Positions 45,823 to 57,610 of a DNA stretch of 64,000 nt are shown here, one piece after another. Origin of the DNA: Flaccisagitta enflata (taxonomy: Eukaryota; Chaetognatha; Sagittoidea; Aphragmophora). The stretch lies in assembly GCA_965153355.1 (NCBI GenBank), contig OZ231127.1, positions 48,484,001 through 48,548,000 on the forward strand. The letters are read 5' to 3'. The notes beneath the pieces were generated by a model. That model searched no databases and was not told the origin of the DNA. It saw only the letters and a program-made list of their open reading frames with translations. Made by a program: the position numbers and the translations under genes. Each line of letters starts with the position of its first letter. Positions within the stretch are counted from its first letter, which is position 1.

Positions 45823-46300
45823 ACCAGTAATGGCGGCTGTTGCCGTGAGGACAAGTTGTTAGCACCATTCACTGCTTTGTCCTCGTCACTGCATTTATTT
45901 TTAAATTAAGACAATTTTATGTATTGGTTGTTCTGAAAATCAGAGAAAAAGACTGAGCTGAAATGAGCTAGATGAGCAAAAATATTCCCAAATCATCTAA
46001 CCAAACAACCAGCCATGCTTACTGATACGCTTTCCTGTATTTGAATGCTTAAATCAAAACATTTATTCATTCATCTGTTATGAAATTGAAAAAAAGAGCA
46101 AGCTTAATGAGCTAAGTGAGCTAGAATACTTTAAAACACCTTCACAGATGAGCAGCTCTGCTCACTGACATGCTTTCTTATTTTCTGTTTACAAACATTT
46201 ATCAATATATTTGTTCATTTATTGTATTTTGCCAGAAAAAGACTGAGCAAAATGAGATAAATGAGCTAAAATGTTAATCACTTCCTCAACAATGAGCAGC
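45823..46300 (+). repeat. Satellite-like dispersed repeat, copy 2
   Basis: Homologous to 1653-2190, including CCAGTAATGGCGGCTGT and repeated GAGCTAAATGAGC units. Its right end runs directly into a HINE-like hairpin at 46301-46318. Confidence 0.75.
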
Positions 46301-46318
46301 TACGCGTAGCACGCGACT
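46301..46318 (+). mobile_element. HINE-like solo hairpin terminus
   Basis: TACGCGTAGCACGCGACT followed by A5: only the hairpin end, joined to the satellite-like repeat. Confidence 0.6.
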
Positions 46319-46394
46319 AAAAATACATATGATATACATATTCTTTTTAAAGAGCGATGTTAAAAATAAGTTTAGGCATATTCAAAAATATATG

Positions 46395-46420
46395 TATATA
46401 TATATATATATATATATAAA
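46395..46420. repeat. (TA)n microsatellite
   Basis: Short TA tract. Confidence 0.9.
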
Positions 46421-46478
46421 AGAAAAAATTTTTTTAAATTTGGGGTGGTTATAGTTAGCTATATTGGCACGGCCAATT

Positions 46479-46575
46479 CAGGCTTATAGTCAACCTATAA
46501 GCCTGGCCTGGCCCGGCCGGACCCAGCCCACCTAGGCCGGGCCCAGCTGGACCCGGCCCTGCCCTGGGCAGGTCC
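46479..46575. repeat. GC-rich palindromic repeat (GGCCGGGCCCAG)
   Basis: Degenerate CCCGGCC / GGCCGGG units between 'CAACCTATAAGCCTGGCC' and 'GGGCAGGTCCCG'; can fold on itself. Confidence 0.6.
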
Positions 46576-46594
46576 CGTTAGGTTAGCTAAGAAT

Positions 46595-47075
46595 GGTTCA
46601 AGTCGCTTTGGAAAAGCGAAACGTTACATTTCGCAATATGTATGTGGATTCTTACCGATTCGCTAGGATTTTTAACCCAAAAAAATTATTCACATTTCTT
46701 TAAAATCTTACCATTCGCTAAGAATAAGCGAGTGGTCCCTTTTTTGAAAATCATATTCGCAGCGATTCGCCAACTTTTTATTGAAAAATCCACCTGCTCT
46801 ACCTTAGTATTATTCCAACCATTCGCTTGTTATTAGCGAAAGGTCCCTTAAATCTTGAAAATAAAAAAAAAAAGCTGCGTGCACGCGGCAGCGGTACACG
46901 CAGCTTTTTTTTGCGAAAGGCTTTATATCGCTAAAAAGATCTCCTGCGGCGGAGTGACGCCGCTTTTTGGGCGCCGCCAACCTTTTTAGCGAAATGGACG
47001 TTACGCCAAAGTCTGCAAAAAAACGAAAAATGCAGCCTTTTTGATGCCTTTCGCTAGAAGGTTTTCCTACAGTGC
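46595..47075. repeat. Cluster of strong hairpins built on TTCGCTAA / TTAGCGAA
   Basis: Related inverted motifs recur: CATTCGCTAAGAATAAGCGAG (46711) and CATTCGCTTGTTATTAGCGAA (46820), each followed by GGTCCCTT. Then a 15-bp stem AAAAAAAGCTGCGTG...CACGCAGCTTTTTTT (46867-46912) and a nested hairpin CGCTAAAAAG...CTTTTTAGCG (46930-46990) enclosing GCGGCG...CGCCGC. No gene. Confidence 0.7.
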
Positions 47076-47465
47076 TTAAATTTGGGTCCTTCTAGCTCAT
47101 TTGCATGCGTATAAAAATCAATTTCAGAAAAAAAACGCTGGGGATCGCCGGGCCTGTAATCATCATAGGAAGGTCACTAACTGTTTAATTAATTAGGAAA
47201 ACATAGTGAGAATAGGTCAAACTAGGGCCAACATACCTTAATTCCCCTGTTTTGATGATGGGTGAAATAGAGTTTTAATTTCTTTCTTACTATCTCTATC
47301 TCTCACGTAGTTGATATATATGTAGCTATCTCTCTCTCATCTTAGTGAATCTAGAAATAGAACAGGATTGTATTCTTCAGTTTGTTTTTATCTCTTAACT
47401 TCACAATAACTTTGTCCTCCTCCTTCTTTGATTATTCTTTCTCTTCTTATTCTTATTATTGTTGA

Positions 47466-47514
47466 TCTTCTTCTTCTTCTTCTTCTTCTTCTTCTTCTTC
47501 TTCTTCTTCTTCTG
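47466..47514. repeat. (TTC)n microsatellite
   Basis: Pure TTC tract; TTC/CTT-rich sequence continues with interruptions to about 47690. Confidence 0.95.
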
Positions 47515-47765
47515 TTCTTCCTCGTGTCATTATGATATAAGTAATTTTTTCAACATTCCTTGTGCTAATGCCTCCTTTTTCTCCGCCGCCTTCTTCTTCT
47601 TCTTCACCTTCCTCTTCTTCTTCCTCTTCTTTTTTTTCTTCTTCTTCTTCTTTCTTCTACTTCTTTTTCTTCTTATTCTTTTTGTTTTCTCCCTGTTCTC
47701 ATTATTTCCCTACGTAATAAAACATTATAACTGAAACTAATCTTTTAAATCTTCAATCACTTGAT

Positions 47766-47930
47766 TCCTCCTCCTCCTCCTCCCTCTCCTCCTCTTCCTC
47801 CTCCTCCTCCACCTTCTTCTCCACCACCTTCGTCGCATTCTTCTTCCCCTCCTTCATCTACTTCATCTTCTTCTTTGACATTTTTGTCTTCTCCTTCCTT
47901 TTCACCTTCTTCTTCCTCTTCTCTCTTTCA
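47766..47930. repeat. (CCT)n / TTC-rich tract
   Basis: CCTCCTCCT units grading into CTTCTTC; the proline/serine open frame is repeat read-through. Confidence 0.85.
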
Positions 47931-48013
47931 GCACTTATGTCATTTTTTTTGCCCGAATTTTGACTGCCGGTCTATGCCGGACTACTTCAATATGAGGCCC
48001 AAAAATTATGAAA

Positions 48014-48976
48014 TAACCTTGGCGACAAAAAAATGGCGGATTTTTCAAAACAGATTCTGTCTACCTTAATCTAATAAAAACTTATTAAAATTGGTGATGG
48101 TTAGAAAGCTCTTTGAAAGATCTTTCATTTGAGTTGTATCTGGAATTTTTAACTCAAACGGTTTAGAAGCTACAGTAGTTTGAACATGACTACTCCATTT
48201 CTGCTCTAATGTCATGTCAAGAATGAGTGATAAAAAACAATCATCTTAAAACCATAGTAAAAATTCTCTGATTTTGATGAAAATTGAACTGGAAGCGCTG
48301 AATACCTTCCTCTGACAGCTCCTCAAAAATTTTAAAAATCGGACAATTTTTTCTATCATTTTCATTATGAGAAAGATCTTGAAATCTTCTAGAAATCTGA
48401 GCGTCAATGAGATAACAACATGGTTTTTTTGAAGGATTTTCATTATCAAGTTTTGAAAAAAATCATATCAAATTCATGATGGTTTTGAAGCTCTGAAAAT
48501 AATGTTAAAGTTGGAACAGCACAGGAGAGGTTTTATCTATTCAGCAGTGAAGTAAATGCAATAACAGCAAACCACTTTAGTTTTAGTATATTTTATTGAA
48601 ATCTAGAATATAAAATTATGAAAACCCCAGTAAAAATCATCCAATTCGCATGAAAATTGAAGTGATATCAGGAGACACACACCTGAATTACCACCTAAAA
48701 TTTTGTAGAAATCGGACCAAAACTTCCATCATTTTTTTAGATTTTAACTTTTTTTCAAATTCCCTTCTATGGAGTCATGGGCAGTCCAGAAAAGGAGTAG
48801 TCATGTTCAAATTGCTCTAGCTTCTAAACCGTTTGAGTTAAAATTTTCAGACACGACTCAAATAAAAGATCTTTCGAAGAGCTTTCTAACCATAACCAAT
48901 TTTAATAAGTTTTTCTTTAATTGAGGTAGATAGAATCTGTTTTAAAAATCCGCCATTTTTTTTGTCGCCAAGGTTA
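48014..48976. mobile_element. Long-TIR foldback element, 963 bp
   Basis: The first about 200 bp (TAACCTTGGCGACAAAAAAA...) is inverted at the other end (...TTTTTGTCGCCAAGGTTA). Both arms contain TTTAGAAGCTA-type and AGTAGTCATGTT-type segments in mirror order. No protein in the 550-bp centre. Target duplication not clear. Confidence 0.8.
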
Positions 48977-49423
48977 AGCCACTTTGGTTCGCCTAAACGT
49001 TCTTTTTTTGTCAATTCTATGAGGGAGGAATCCATTTTGGTTGAAAAATTAGTAAATCAATGGCGTAGATAGAGAGACATGCAGGTGTAAGCTTCCTCGC
49101 TCGCTCTGAACACGCAAATTCCATTGTGCAATGGACCAAAGGACTAACAAACCAACGGACTGAAGGAAAATATCTCTTATTGAATTGCTAGGCTGCGAAT
49201 AGAAATGAGACAAGGAAATAAAAAACCTATGCCCTGATATTGTGCAGCAATAGTATGCGTTTGTGTGTCATGGGATCAGTTGGTCAGTCGGTCAGTCTGT
49301 TGTTCAATTGGTCGCTTTGTTTGTCCAAATCTATTACCATCATTTCAAAAAACCATGTGAATCACAGTGGATGACAGATATGGTGACCCAATTGTACATA
49401 AGGTTAATAAGTGCACGTGTGTG

Positions 49424-49427
49424 TCTC

Positions 49428-49458
<31 letters not shown>

Positions 49459-49460
49459 CA
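49424..49460. repeat. (CT)n microsatellite
   Basis: Short equivalent of 22503-22598; no inserted element here. Confidence 0.9.
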
Positions 49461-49955
49461 GTCTGTTCGCTCGGCATATTATCGATGGTATTTGCCTATT
49501 TGTTGTGCCAACTATCGCATCGTCGTCTTCGTCGTCGTCACCGTCGTCACCGTCATAGTTATTATTGTTGTTGTTGTTTTTTTTTGTTTTTTTTTTTTTG
49601 CATGTTGTTGTCCTCATTGCTGTCGACAAAATGCGAACATTATGTCATCATAAATTCATATTGAATTTGCCGTGAGTCGGGCGTTCATTCCACAGGCGTC
49701 GTCATCGTCGTCGTCGTCATCGTCATCGTCATCATCATCGTCGTCGTCATTGTCAACATCATCGTCGTCGCGTTTGTTGTCGCCATCACCGTCGCTTTTT
49801 TCCTCGTCTTTAACTCTTTATGGCCCCGGCAAAGAAATCCTCAACAACCCTTATATCGGCGTAGCCTTCCTTGTACTGGTCACACTCATGATCATTGCCC
49901 ATTCAATTCTCCACTTGGCCGCCGCCTTGTCCCACACTCGGATGCCCCCGGGCTC

Positions 49956-50345
<390 letters not shown>

Positions 50346-50454
50346 CTAGAGGAACAGACAAAGAACAAGACCAGTTTAAGATTCACACAGATAGGCACAC
50401 AGAAAGACCGTGGAACAAAGACAGACGTGCTGATAGACCAAAAGAGAGACAGGC

Positions 50455-50500
50455 AGACAGACAGATAGACAGACAGACAGACAGACAGACGTACAGACAG
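50455..50500. repeat. (CAGA)n microsatellite
   Basis: CAGA tract with interruptions. Confidence 0.85.
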
Positions 50501-50847
50501 ACAAACCGACAGTAAGACAGACAAACGAACAGAGAGAATCGCTGGTAACGTTGGCGTTTGACACGTTTCTTTCCGCGGCTTAACGCCGTTGAGACAAACG
50601 TCTTCTCCCTTCCTTCGTTGAGCGCAGCTTGGAGCTGTGCTTGGTTTCTTTCCTTATGTTCTGTTCTTAGAAGCACTTCTTTGCCCGGGAAGAAAAGCGA
50701 CTGCAAGAACCATGTTTTGTGCCATTGCTCCCATTGTTCGTTCCATCGCACGTTGTATTGTACCTGTAGTCTTGTACATTTTTCAGCCATTATTCCATTG
50801 TTCCCATTGTACATTCCATTGTAGGTAGCGTTGTAGCTTACGTTTTT

Positions 50848-51206
50848 AGTTGCGGACACGCAACTCTATAAGAGGCTTTGTCCGTCCATCCATCCGTCGG
50901 TCCGTCCATCCGTCGGTCCGTCCGTCCGTCGGTCCGTGAGCACGAGTCGAAAAGTGGGAAAACGTGTGTTTTAGAAGCTTTTTGTGAATGTGTCAGTGTT
51001 GGAAGGGGGGTTGGGTGGGGCGTTGGATGTGGATGGGGGTTGGCTGCCCCTGCCCAACCGTCCGCAACAATATTGTGACCCCGCGTCACTTGTTTGTGTA
51101 TGTGTCTGTGTCGAAAGGGGGGTTGGGATGGGCGTCGGGTGTGGTTGGGGGTTGGCTGCCCCTGCTCACCCGGCTGCAACGATATTGTGACCCCGCGTCC
51201 CTTGTT
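50848..51206 (-). mobile_element. HINE-like element with tandemly duplicated far half (copy B)
   Basis: Counterpart of 23753-24100, same tandem structure with both GTGACCCCGCGTC ends. Confidence 0.88.
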
Positions 51207-51226
51207 TAGCCATATATTCATTGTTC

Positions 51227-51352
<126 letters not shown>

Positions 51353-51359
51353 CTTTTTT

Positions 51360-52360
51360 CATTGTTTCTTCTACGTTTCCATGTTTCTTTTCTTGCTCAC
51401 TTGGTCGAATTCATCAGATACCCCCCAAGTCGCGGTCTTCTTATTTACGCGGTTCAACAGCCGGAGAGAGTTCTTCCCTATTTCTTTCAGCTCAGCACAC
51501 GTGTTTTGCGTAGTTCACCCGCTGTCACGAGTTTGTATAGCTTCCCCTTAATCCAAAAGGTAGGGGCGGGTAAAATCTACACCGCAGTGACGTTCAAGGA
51601 TGTGATCGTTGCCCACATCAATCGTACTTCATCACGTTTCTGTTTACCATGAACCGAGAGGCGAGAGAGTGTGTAGTGCGGCCATCGCTTCGAGTTATGT
51701 TTCACCGGAATCCAATTCCACGTTTCACTCGTCCGTTAGATCAGATTTGATTTCCTGTTGCGCCCCTGTTGTGTATATTTCGCATACTAACAATTCAGAA
51801 ATACCTCGTGAGTTGACTCTGCCTTGGCACCTAAGTTCATCAAATTTTATCATTTTGTCCAAGATCAGCAACGAAGCTCGAATTCAAAACCATAACTTTA
51901 GAGACTTTTACGTAATCATTTTTTCAAACTAAGTGCAGAAGGCAATCTATATCTACCTATTCATTTCCAAGACCGGACCGGATACACTACATGCTTGGTC
52001 GCGCGTTAGACAGTGGGAGAAATAGCCATCATTTACTTTCTGAGGCGAAGGGTCTTTGACGCAAATGAAGATCTTAATTCTTACTCGGACGACCGTCGGA
52101 CGCGACTCGACTATCCGATCGTCTGAGATCTGCAATAGAGATGCACATCAGAAATTCAGACTTTTCAGAATGAGCGCTTGTTCAATTAACCACGTTAATT
52201 GAGACTTTGTTGATTCTTACGTTCTTAAAACATTTACTACCATGACGAACTTGGCCTTCCCTGGCCTTTAATTGACTTTTTGTCTCCGTCTCTGTCGAGC
52301 TGTCTGGCAGTTGTTTTTTTCTTTCTTTCAATCTTGAGTCATCACGACTACCCACTACAT
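51360..52360. other. Duplicated unique sequence, no gene supported
   Basis: Copy B counterpart of 25180-26135; the shared open frame evolves without visible constraint. Confidence 0.5.
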
Positions 52361-52982
52361 TTCTCTCTCTCTCTCATCTTCCCATATCAGTGCAGTTCGC
52401 TCCTTACAACGAGTCAGCGGCGACAATTTTTTCCCTCGCAGTCGCCGCCTCGTTCGCGCGCCAAAGGGAAAAGAAAAGCCTGCGTAAGCATAATTCAAAT
52501 GTGGCGCTTGAGACTGGAGACTTTCCCAAGATTTCAACAATCAGTAGCTCTTTGACTCTTGTCCATACAGCAGCCCGGGGCAAGTTTAGCCCATGATATT
52601 TCACACTGGCCCCATGGGCGGCCACCGTTCAAACTCCTAGGAAAATGTACAGGGAGTATTTCGTCCTCATCCTCCGCCCAATGTTTTAAATCAATGTGGG
52701 AGGGTGTCAGGCTGTCAGTCCAGGTTATGCGTTGAACAACCGGCCTGAAAGTTTAGGGGGCGTCATCAAAAGTTGTATTGGTTTAGATTGTTTAATCATA
52801 AAGGATCTGAGCACATAGACTTAAGTTGCTCCCCCTAAGGCCCTATTCCCGCTAATTCCATGTGTACCACAAATAATCTTCCCTGCTGTTTACTTGCGCC
52901 ACTAAAAATCTCCTCTGTAAGTTATCCCGTAGCTAAAATCACCCCTATTAACGGACATTTTCGAAAGACAGACTGATAGACG

Positions 52983-52984
<2 letters not shown>

Positions 52985-53029
<45 letters not shown>

Positions 53030-53030
53030 G
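52985..53030. repeat. (CAGA)n microsatellite
   Basis: Shorter counterpart of 26812-26893. Confidence 0.95.
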
Positions 53031-53277
53031 CAGAAACCGACAAGAATTGACAGAGGCATGGAACCCATTGTCATTGAAGATTTAAAGGAGACAGAAAGGA
53101 AGAGTAAGGTAGAAAAAGAAAAGAGGTGCTGACGTCAGACGTCGTTTTCTCGCTGCTGCCCGAGAACTATAACAATTCCAATGAAGTATCCATTGCGTCA
53201 ATTGCCGAAGACGTTCACTCGTTTCCGGTTGGGAGACACCAAAACCTCCAAATGGTCTTTTTCTTCCCTCTGTTTTT

Positions 53278-53481
53278 AGTCGCGGGCTACGCGACTCTAC
53301 ATTCCGCTATGTCGGTCCGTCGGTCGGTCGGTCGGTCGGCTGGTCCCCATTTTACTTTTTCAGCGTTTTTGAGCTTTTTGAGCTTAATGCTCCTGCCCAA
53401 ATGCTCTAGTGACTTTCTCCAGCACTACCCCTGCCCACCTACGCGTGCACGCGACTGGGGTAGCCGTGTATCCGGCCTTGC
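53278..53481 (-). mobile_element. HINE-like element, GTCGCG stem (copy B)
   Basis: Counterpart of 27165-27365. Its hairpin AGTCGCGGGCTACGCGACT and core length (more GTCGG units) differ slightly. Confidence 0.92.
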
Positions 53482-53711
53482 TCTTATCTATTTGCTTTTT
53501 GTGTGTCTCGACATTCTGTCCTTACTTTCTGTCCTTTCTATCTGTACCCTGTGTTTATGCATTTTGGTTGGACAGCGGTTATATGTGAGCTGCTCTATTT
53601 TGTCATACACAAGTGAGTATTTGTAATTAAAACTACTTCTTTCTTTCTGCCTCCCTGTCTTTGTTCCTGTTCTATCACTTTCTCCCTATTTTTCTCTGTT
53701 TGACTGTCTCT

Positions 53712-53852
<141 letters not shown>

Positions 53853-54065
53853 ACACTCTCCCCTGTCACAAGGGACGGGTGATCTTCTCACCATGGTTTT
53901 TGCGCGAGTCGAGGAGAAGAGAGAAATGGGTTATGACGTCACTCATGTCCCATTTGTAACGGCCAACGATCCATAACCGTGGGATCTTTTTCTTTTTTAC
54001 GCCGCCATCGCCGTCATACGAGGGAGTGACGAAAAAGAAAATGGAGGAGAAACTCTCTCTAAAAC

Positions 54066-54320
54066 AACAAGGCCAAGTAGGCCAATGATGCGTCCTCTTT
54101 GAATGAACGTTTTTTATGAATGAATGTTTTTTTTATGAATAAATATCATTCGTGAATGAATGAATTACTAGATGTATGCTTCTTTTACTAGGTCAGAACC
54201 ACTTTTCTGTTGAGAAAATGCTTGATTTTAATGTTTTTAATGAATGCGTTACCAACCGACCGACCGACCAACCGACCGACCAACGGACACAGCCTATTAT
54301 AGAGATGCGAGGACGCATCT
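54066..54320 (+). mobile_element. HINE-like element, GATGCG stem, copy B-specific, 255 bp
   Basis: AACAAGGCCAAGTAGGCC, ATGATGCGTCCTC, an AT-rich body with GAATGAATG units, a CCGACCGACC core, CTATTATAG, hairpin AGATGCGAGGACGCATCT, A5. The empty site in copy A is CTAAAACAAAAATGGCG (27959-27975). Confidence 0.93.
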
Positions 54321-54408
54321 AAAAATGGCGTTTTACCTTTTTGCCATCAAATGCATCATTTATTCGGCGCGATAGCTTAAATTCACGAAGAGGAAAAGCA
54401 AAAGGCAA

Positions 54409-54606
54409 CAAGTAACGCGGGGTCACAATATCGTTGCGGACGGCTGGGCAGGGGCGTCCAACCCCCATCCAAACTCCAATCTTCATGACCCCGGCCCCCA
54501 CCCGCAATCAAACACGAAAAGTATCCAAAACGCTTGTTTTTTTTTACCGACAAGCCAACAGACGGACAGACGGACAAAGCCTCTTATAGCGTTGGGTGTC
54601 CGCAAC
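54409..54606 (+). mobile_element. HINE-like element, GTTGCG stem (copy B)
   Basis: Counterpart of 28050-28248, with start AACAAGTAACGCGGGGTCAC. Confidence 0.85.
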
Positions 54607-54659
54607 CAATAGAGAGACTGAGAGACAAAAAATCCGTACTGTTTTTCTCGGGCGTTTTT

Positions 54660-54829
54660 AGTTGCGGACACGCAACTCTATAAGAGGCTTTGTCCGTCCG
54701 TCCGTCCGTCCGTCGGTCGGTCCGTCAGTCTGTCGGTCCGTCGGTGAGCACGAGTCGAAAAGTGTGAAAACGCGCATTTCCGCTCCTGCCCACCCGTCCG
54801 CAACTGGTGGCCGTGTATCCGGCCTTGTT
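54660..54829 (-). mobile_element. HINE-like element, GTTGCG stem, copy B-specific, 170 bp
   Basis: The cleanest member. After GGCGTTTTT: hairpin AGTTGCGGACACGCAACT, CTATAAGAGGC, GTCC/GTCGG core, GTGAGCACGAGTCGAAAAG, CACCCGTCCGCAACTGG, GGCCGTGTATCCGGCC, TTGTT. The empty site in copy A is GGCGTTTTTCTAATCA (28292-28307). Confidence 0.95.
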
Positions 54830-55725
54830 CTAATCAGCACGCTTTTTTAAGCGAATCTGTAAGAGGCTTTTTCCGTCGGTATGCATCAAAGAAATTAGGA
54901 AAAGAGGGGGGTCGGCGGCGCCTATTCAGCGACATCTGATGACCTCTTCATTTTCTTGGTCCATTGTACTATGAAGTGATGCACACGTCTATACTGCGTA
55001 CTGATCATAAAGGCTTCGACAATTTTTAGCATTCAGAGTCCGAGCTAGCAGGTGCGTGATTTTATGGATGACCCGAAATGGGCTGAAATAATAATCTCTG
55101 AACATTACTGCCCCTGATCTGCCACATAACAGCCCCTGCTCACCGCTGTCCCAGCCTACCCGCATCACTACCCCTGCCCACCCTTAAGCGCAACTTTTTG
55201 GCTGTGCACCTAGTTTATCTCGTTCAACTTTCTATCTGGGGATCTATAGGATGTCTCAATCGGCAGGTCCACAGATCAGCCGTAAAGGTAAATTCTGAGC
55301 ATACCTGCCCCTGCCCAAAGAGAAACGAGATAGAATGAGATGATTTTACCCCCGAATCACAATGTCCCTTTACATGGCAATGTTGAGTAATTTTTGAAAA
55401 TGGCGACGCTCATATTTATAACAGGGTGAAAACTGCTTTGTCTCATTTCATTTTCAACACGCTCGGCTGCGCTCTAATCAATAGAAATAATCTAGTAACC
55501 GTCGACGTCGACATCACGGTCTTGATACGACGACACGTTTTATGTACGTTCCTTCAACCAACCTTATTATCTTCAAAGTCATTGTCACGATGCTTCATTG
55601 CTCATGTCCAATCCATTAATACCGTATAAACAGTCCATTTATTTGCACGCCGTACTATCAGCACCGCGCTTCTCCTCATGCGCATTTCATGATCCAAGAA
55701 GATGGAGCAGTTCTAGTGCTACAAC

Positions 55726-55728
<3 letters not shown>

Positions 55729-55812
<84 letters not shown>
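55729..55812. repeat. (GT)n microsatellite
   Basis: Counterpart of 29209-29332. Confidence 0.95.
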
Positions 55813-55816
<4 letters not shown>

Positions 55817-56396
55817 TGGGACCTTTTTTTTCGTTTCCCAGAGTAATTTCATTGTTTCTCTATTGTGTTTGCTTCAAGCATGTCTATTCATTCTTATTTC
55901 TCATCAATAAAATCCATTTAATCGCTTGAGGCATCTGCGTCGCTGCTTTATCAGCAGAAGAGAATGTGAATGAAAGCGAGTATAGCGTTTCTTGTTGCTT
56001 TATCGTGCATCGGGTAAAAGGAGCGTTCCTCCATTTGTCCGGTCGTCTGACTGTTCGTCCGTTAGTTCACGTATACACGACTCAATAGGTGATTTTTCGT
56101 TTATTCGTCCGGTCCGTCCAGCTGTTGTAAAGTTTCTTTATTTCTATATCAAATATCCATTACCCCAATCTGGATGCACCAACCCCTTTATGATAATTCT
56201 GGGCAACAACAGAAGAACACTTTTTTTTTGCCATCGCGTCGGCTTATTGTAGTGGTGCCGGCGATCCGCCCATTGAGCGTGCGACATTTTCGTCTTCACA
56301 AATCAAAGGGTTTGGAGATGGGGGAGGAAATCAGAGGGGAAAAAAAGAGGAATATTGATGTTTTAGGGGGTATACATGGATATATATAGTTTCCAC

Positions 56397-56532
56397 TAGG
56401 GATGTGGAAGCGGTCGATTTTCATGCCGCTTCCACCGCTTCCGCTTCCGCTTCCGCTTCCATTTTGTAGTTCAAATGCTAGTAGTTATCCCACCCACCAA
56501 AATGGAAGCGGTCAATCGCTTCCACATCCCTA
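56397..56532. mobile_element. hAT-type MITE, 136 bp, copy B-specific
   Basis: Perfect 16-bp TIRs TAGGGATGTGGAAGCG and 8-bp duplication GTTTCCAC (56389-56396, 56533-56540). Copy A has the empty site at 29918-29925 (TAGTTTCCACGG). The interior has CGCTTC hexamers. Confidence 0.96.
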
Positions 56533-56607
56533 GTTTCCACGGCAACCAACCACGTTAATAAGGCCGGATGATTATGGGTGTTTGAATGAAAACTGTAGGT
56601 AATTTTT

Positions 56608-57316
56608 AGTCGCGTACTACGCGACTCTACACCCCGCTATGTCGGTTGGTCGGTCGGTTGGTCGGTCGGTCGGTTGGTCGGTCGGTTGGTCGGTCGGTCG
56701 GTCCCCTTTTTGGGCAGCGGCCCCAAAGGGCCGATGTCCTGTAGGACACAGGGGTGAACCGTTACGTACGTCTGTCTGTCCGTACGTTCCCCCCCGAAGG
56801 TTTTCACGCCTCAAATTCCCATTGAATAACATGGAAAATTGATAAAATGCAAACTTCCCATTGAATAACATGGAAAATTGATAAAATGCAAACTTCCCAT
56901 TGAATAACATTGGAAATTGATGAAAAATGAAAAAAAAAGTGAAATTCCCATTGAATAACATGGCAAATTGATGAGAAATTGAAAAAATGCAAAACTCCCA
57001 TTGAATATCATGGAAAATTGCTCCAAAGGCCTCAAATATGCTCTTTCAGGACATATGGAAATTCACCCCTGTGTCCTACAGGACATCGGCCCTTTGGGGC
57101 CGCTGCCCTGCTCTCACTCCACTTCTTCAGCTATCATTCCAAGCAGGGCATCGGGTACCGCTGACCGTGTGCAATCCTTGGATGACTTGTTACTATTTCG
57201 GCATTTTTGAGCTTTTTTTGAGCATACGGCTCCTGCCCAGATGCCCTATTGACCTTCTCCAGCACTGCTTCCGCCCACCCACACGCGACTAGGGTAGCCG
57301 TGTATCCGGCCTTGTT
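56608..57316 (-). mobile_element. HINE-like element, GTCGCG stem, split by a foldback element (copy B)
   Basis: Hairpin AGTCGCGTACTACGCGACT, a long GTCGGTTGG core, foldback element 4, tail module, then CCTTCTCCAGCACTGC, CACGCGACTAGGGTAGCC, GGCCTTGTT. Confidence 0.9.
56712..57108. mobile_element. Foldback element 4 (ACTTCCCATTGAATAACATGG core)
   Basis: Outer arms of about 48 bp (GGGCAGCGGCCCCAAAGGGC and its inverse) close to element 1. The core is four to five units of about 46 bp based on TTCCCATTGAATAACATGG, unrelated to the core at the same position in copy A. Confidence 0.85.
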
Positions 57317-57610
57317 ACTTAGGAATGGCCATCAGAATAGCGTTTTGAATAAATGACGAGAGTCGTTGGATGAGATATTTAGTACCGGACAACATGGTAA
57401 AAAGATTTTTTATAAAATTTTTAATAAGATCTGAGTAAATTAAAATAATGATTTTAAACAGCGCCTACGAAAAAATGCTTGGTTTCCTGGTCAGAAATGC
57501 CCCTGTATCCTTACTTGAAACTGTGTTATAAAAACTTAGTTCATGGACATAGAACATAAAAGAAGAAAAACCTTGCGTTTTCAGCTGTGCAGATTACCAC
57601 TACAGTTTTT

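Noticed and set aside
46867-46912. GC stem followed by a T-run, resembling a bacterial intrinsic terminator
   Set aside because: The context is eukaryotic repeat DNA and the stem is part of a larger cluster of inverted repeats; no adjacent gene.
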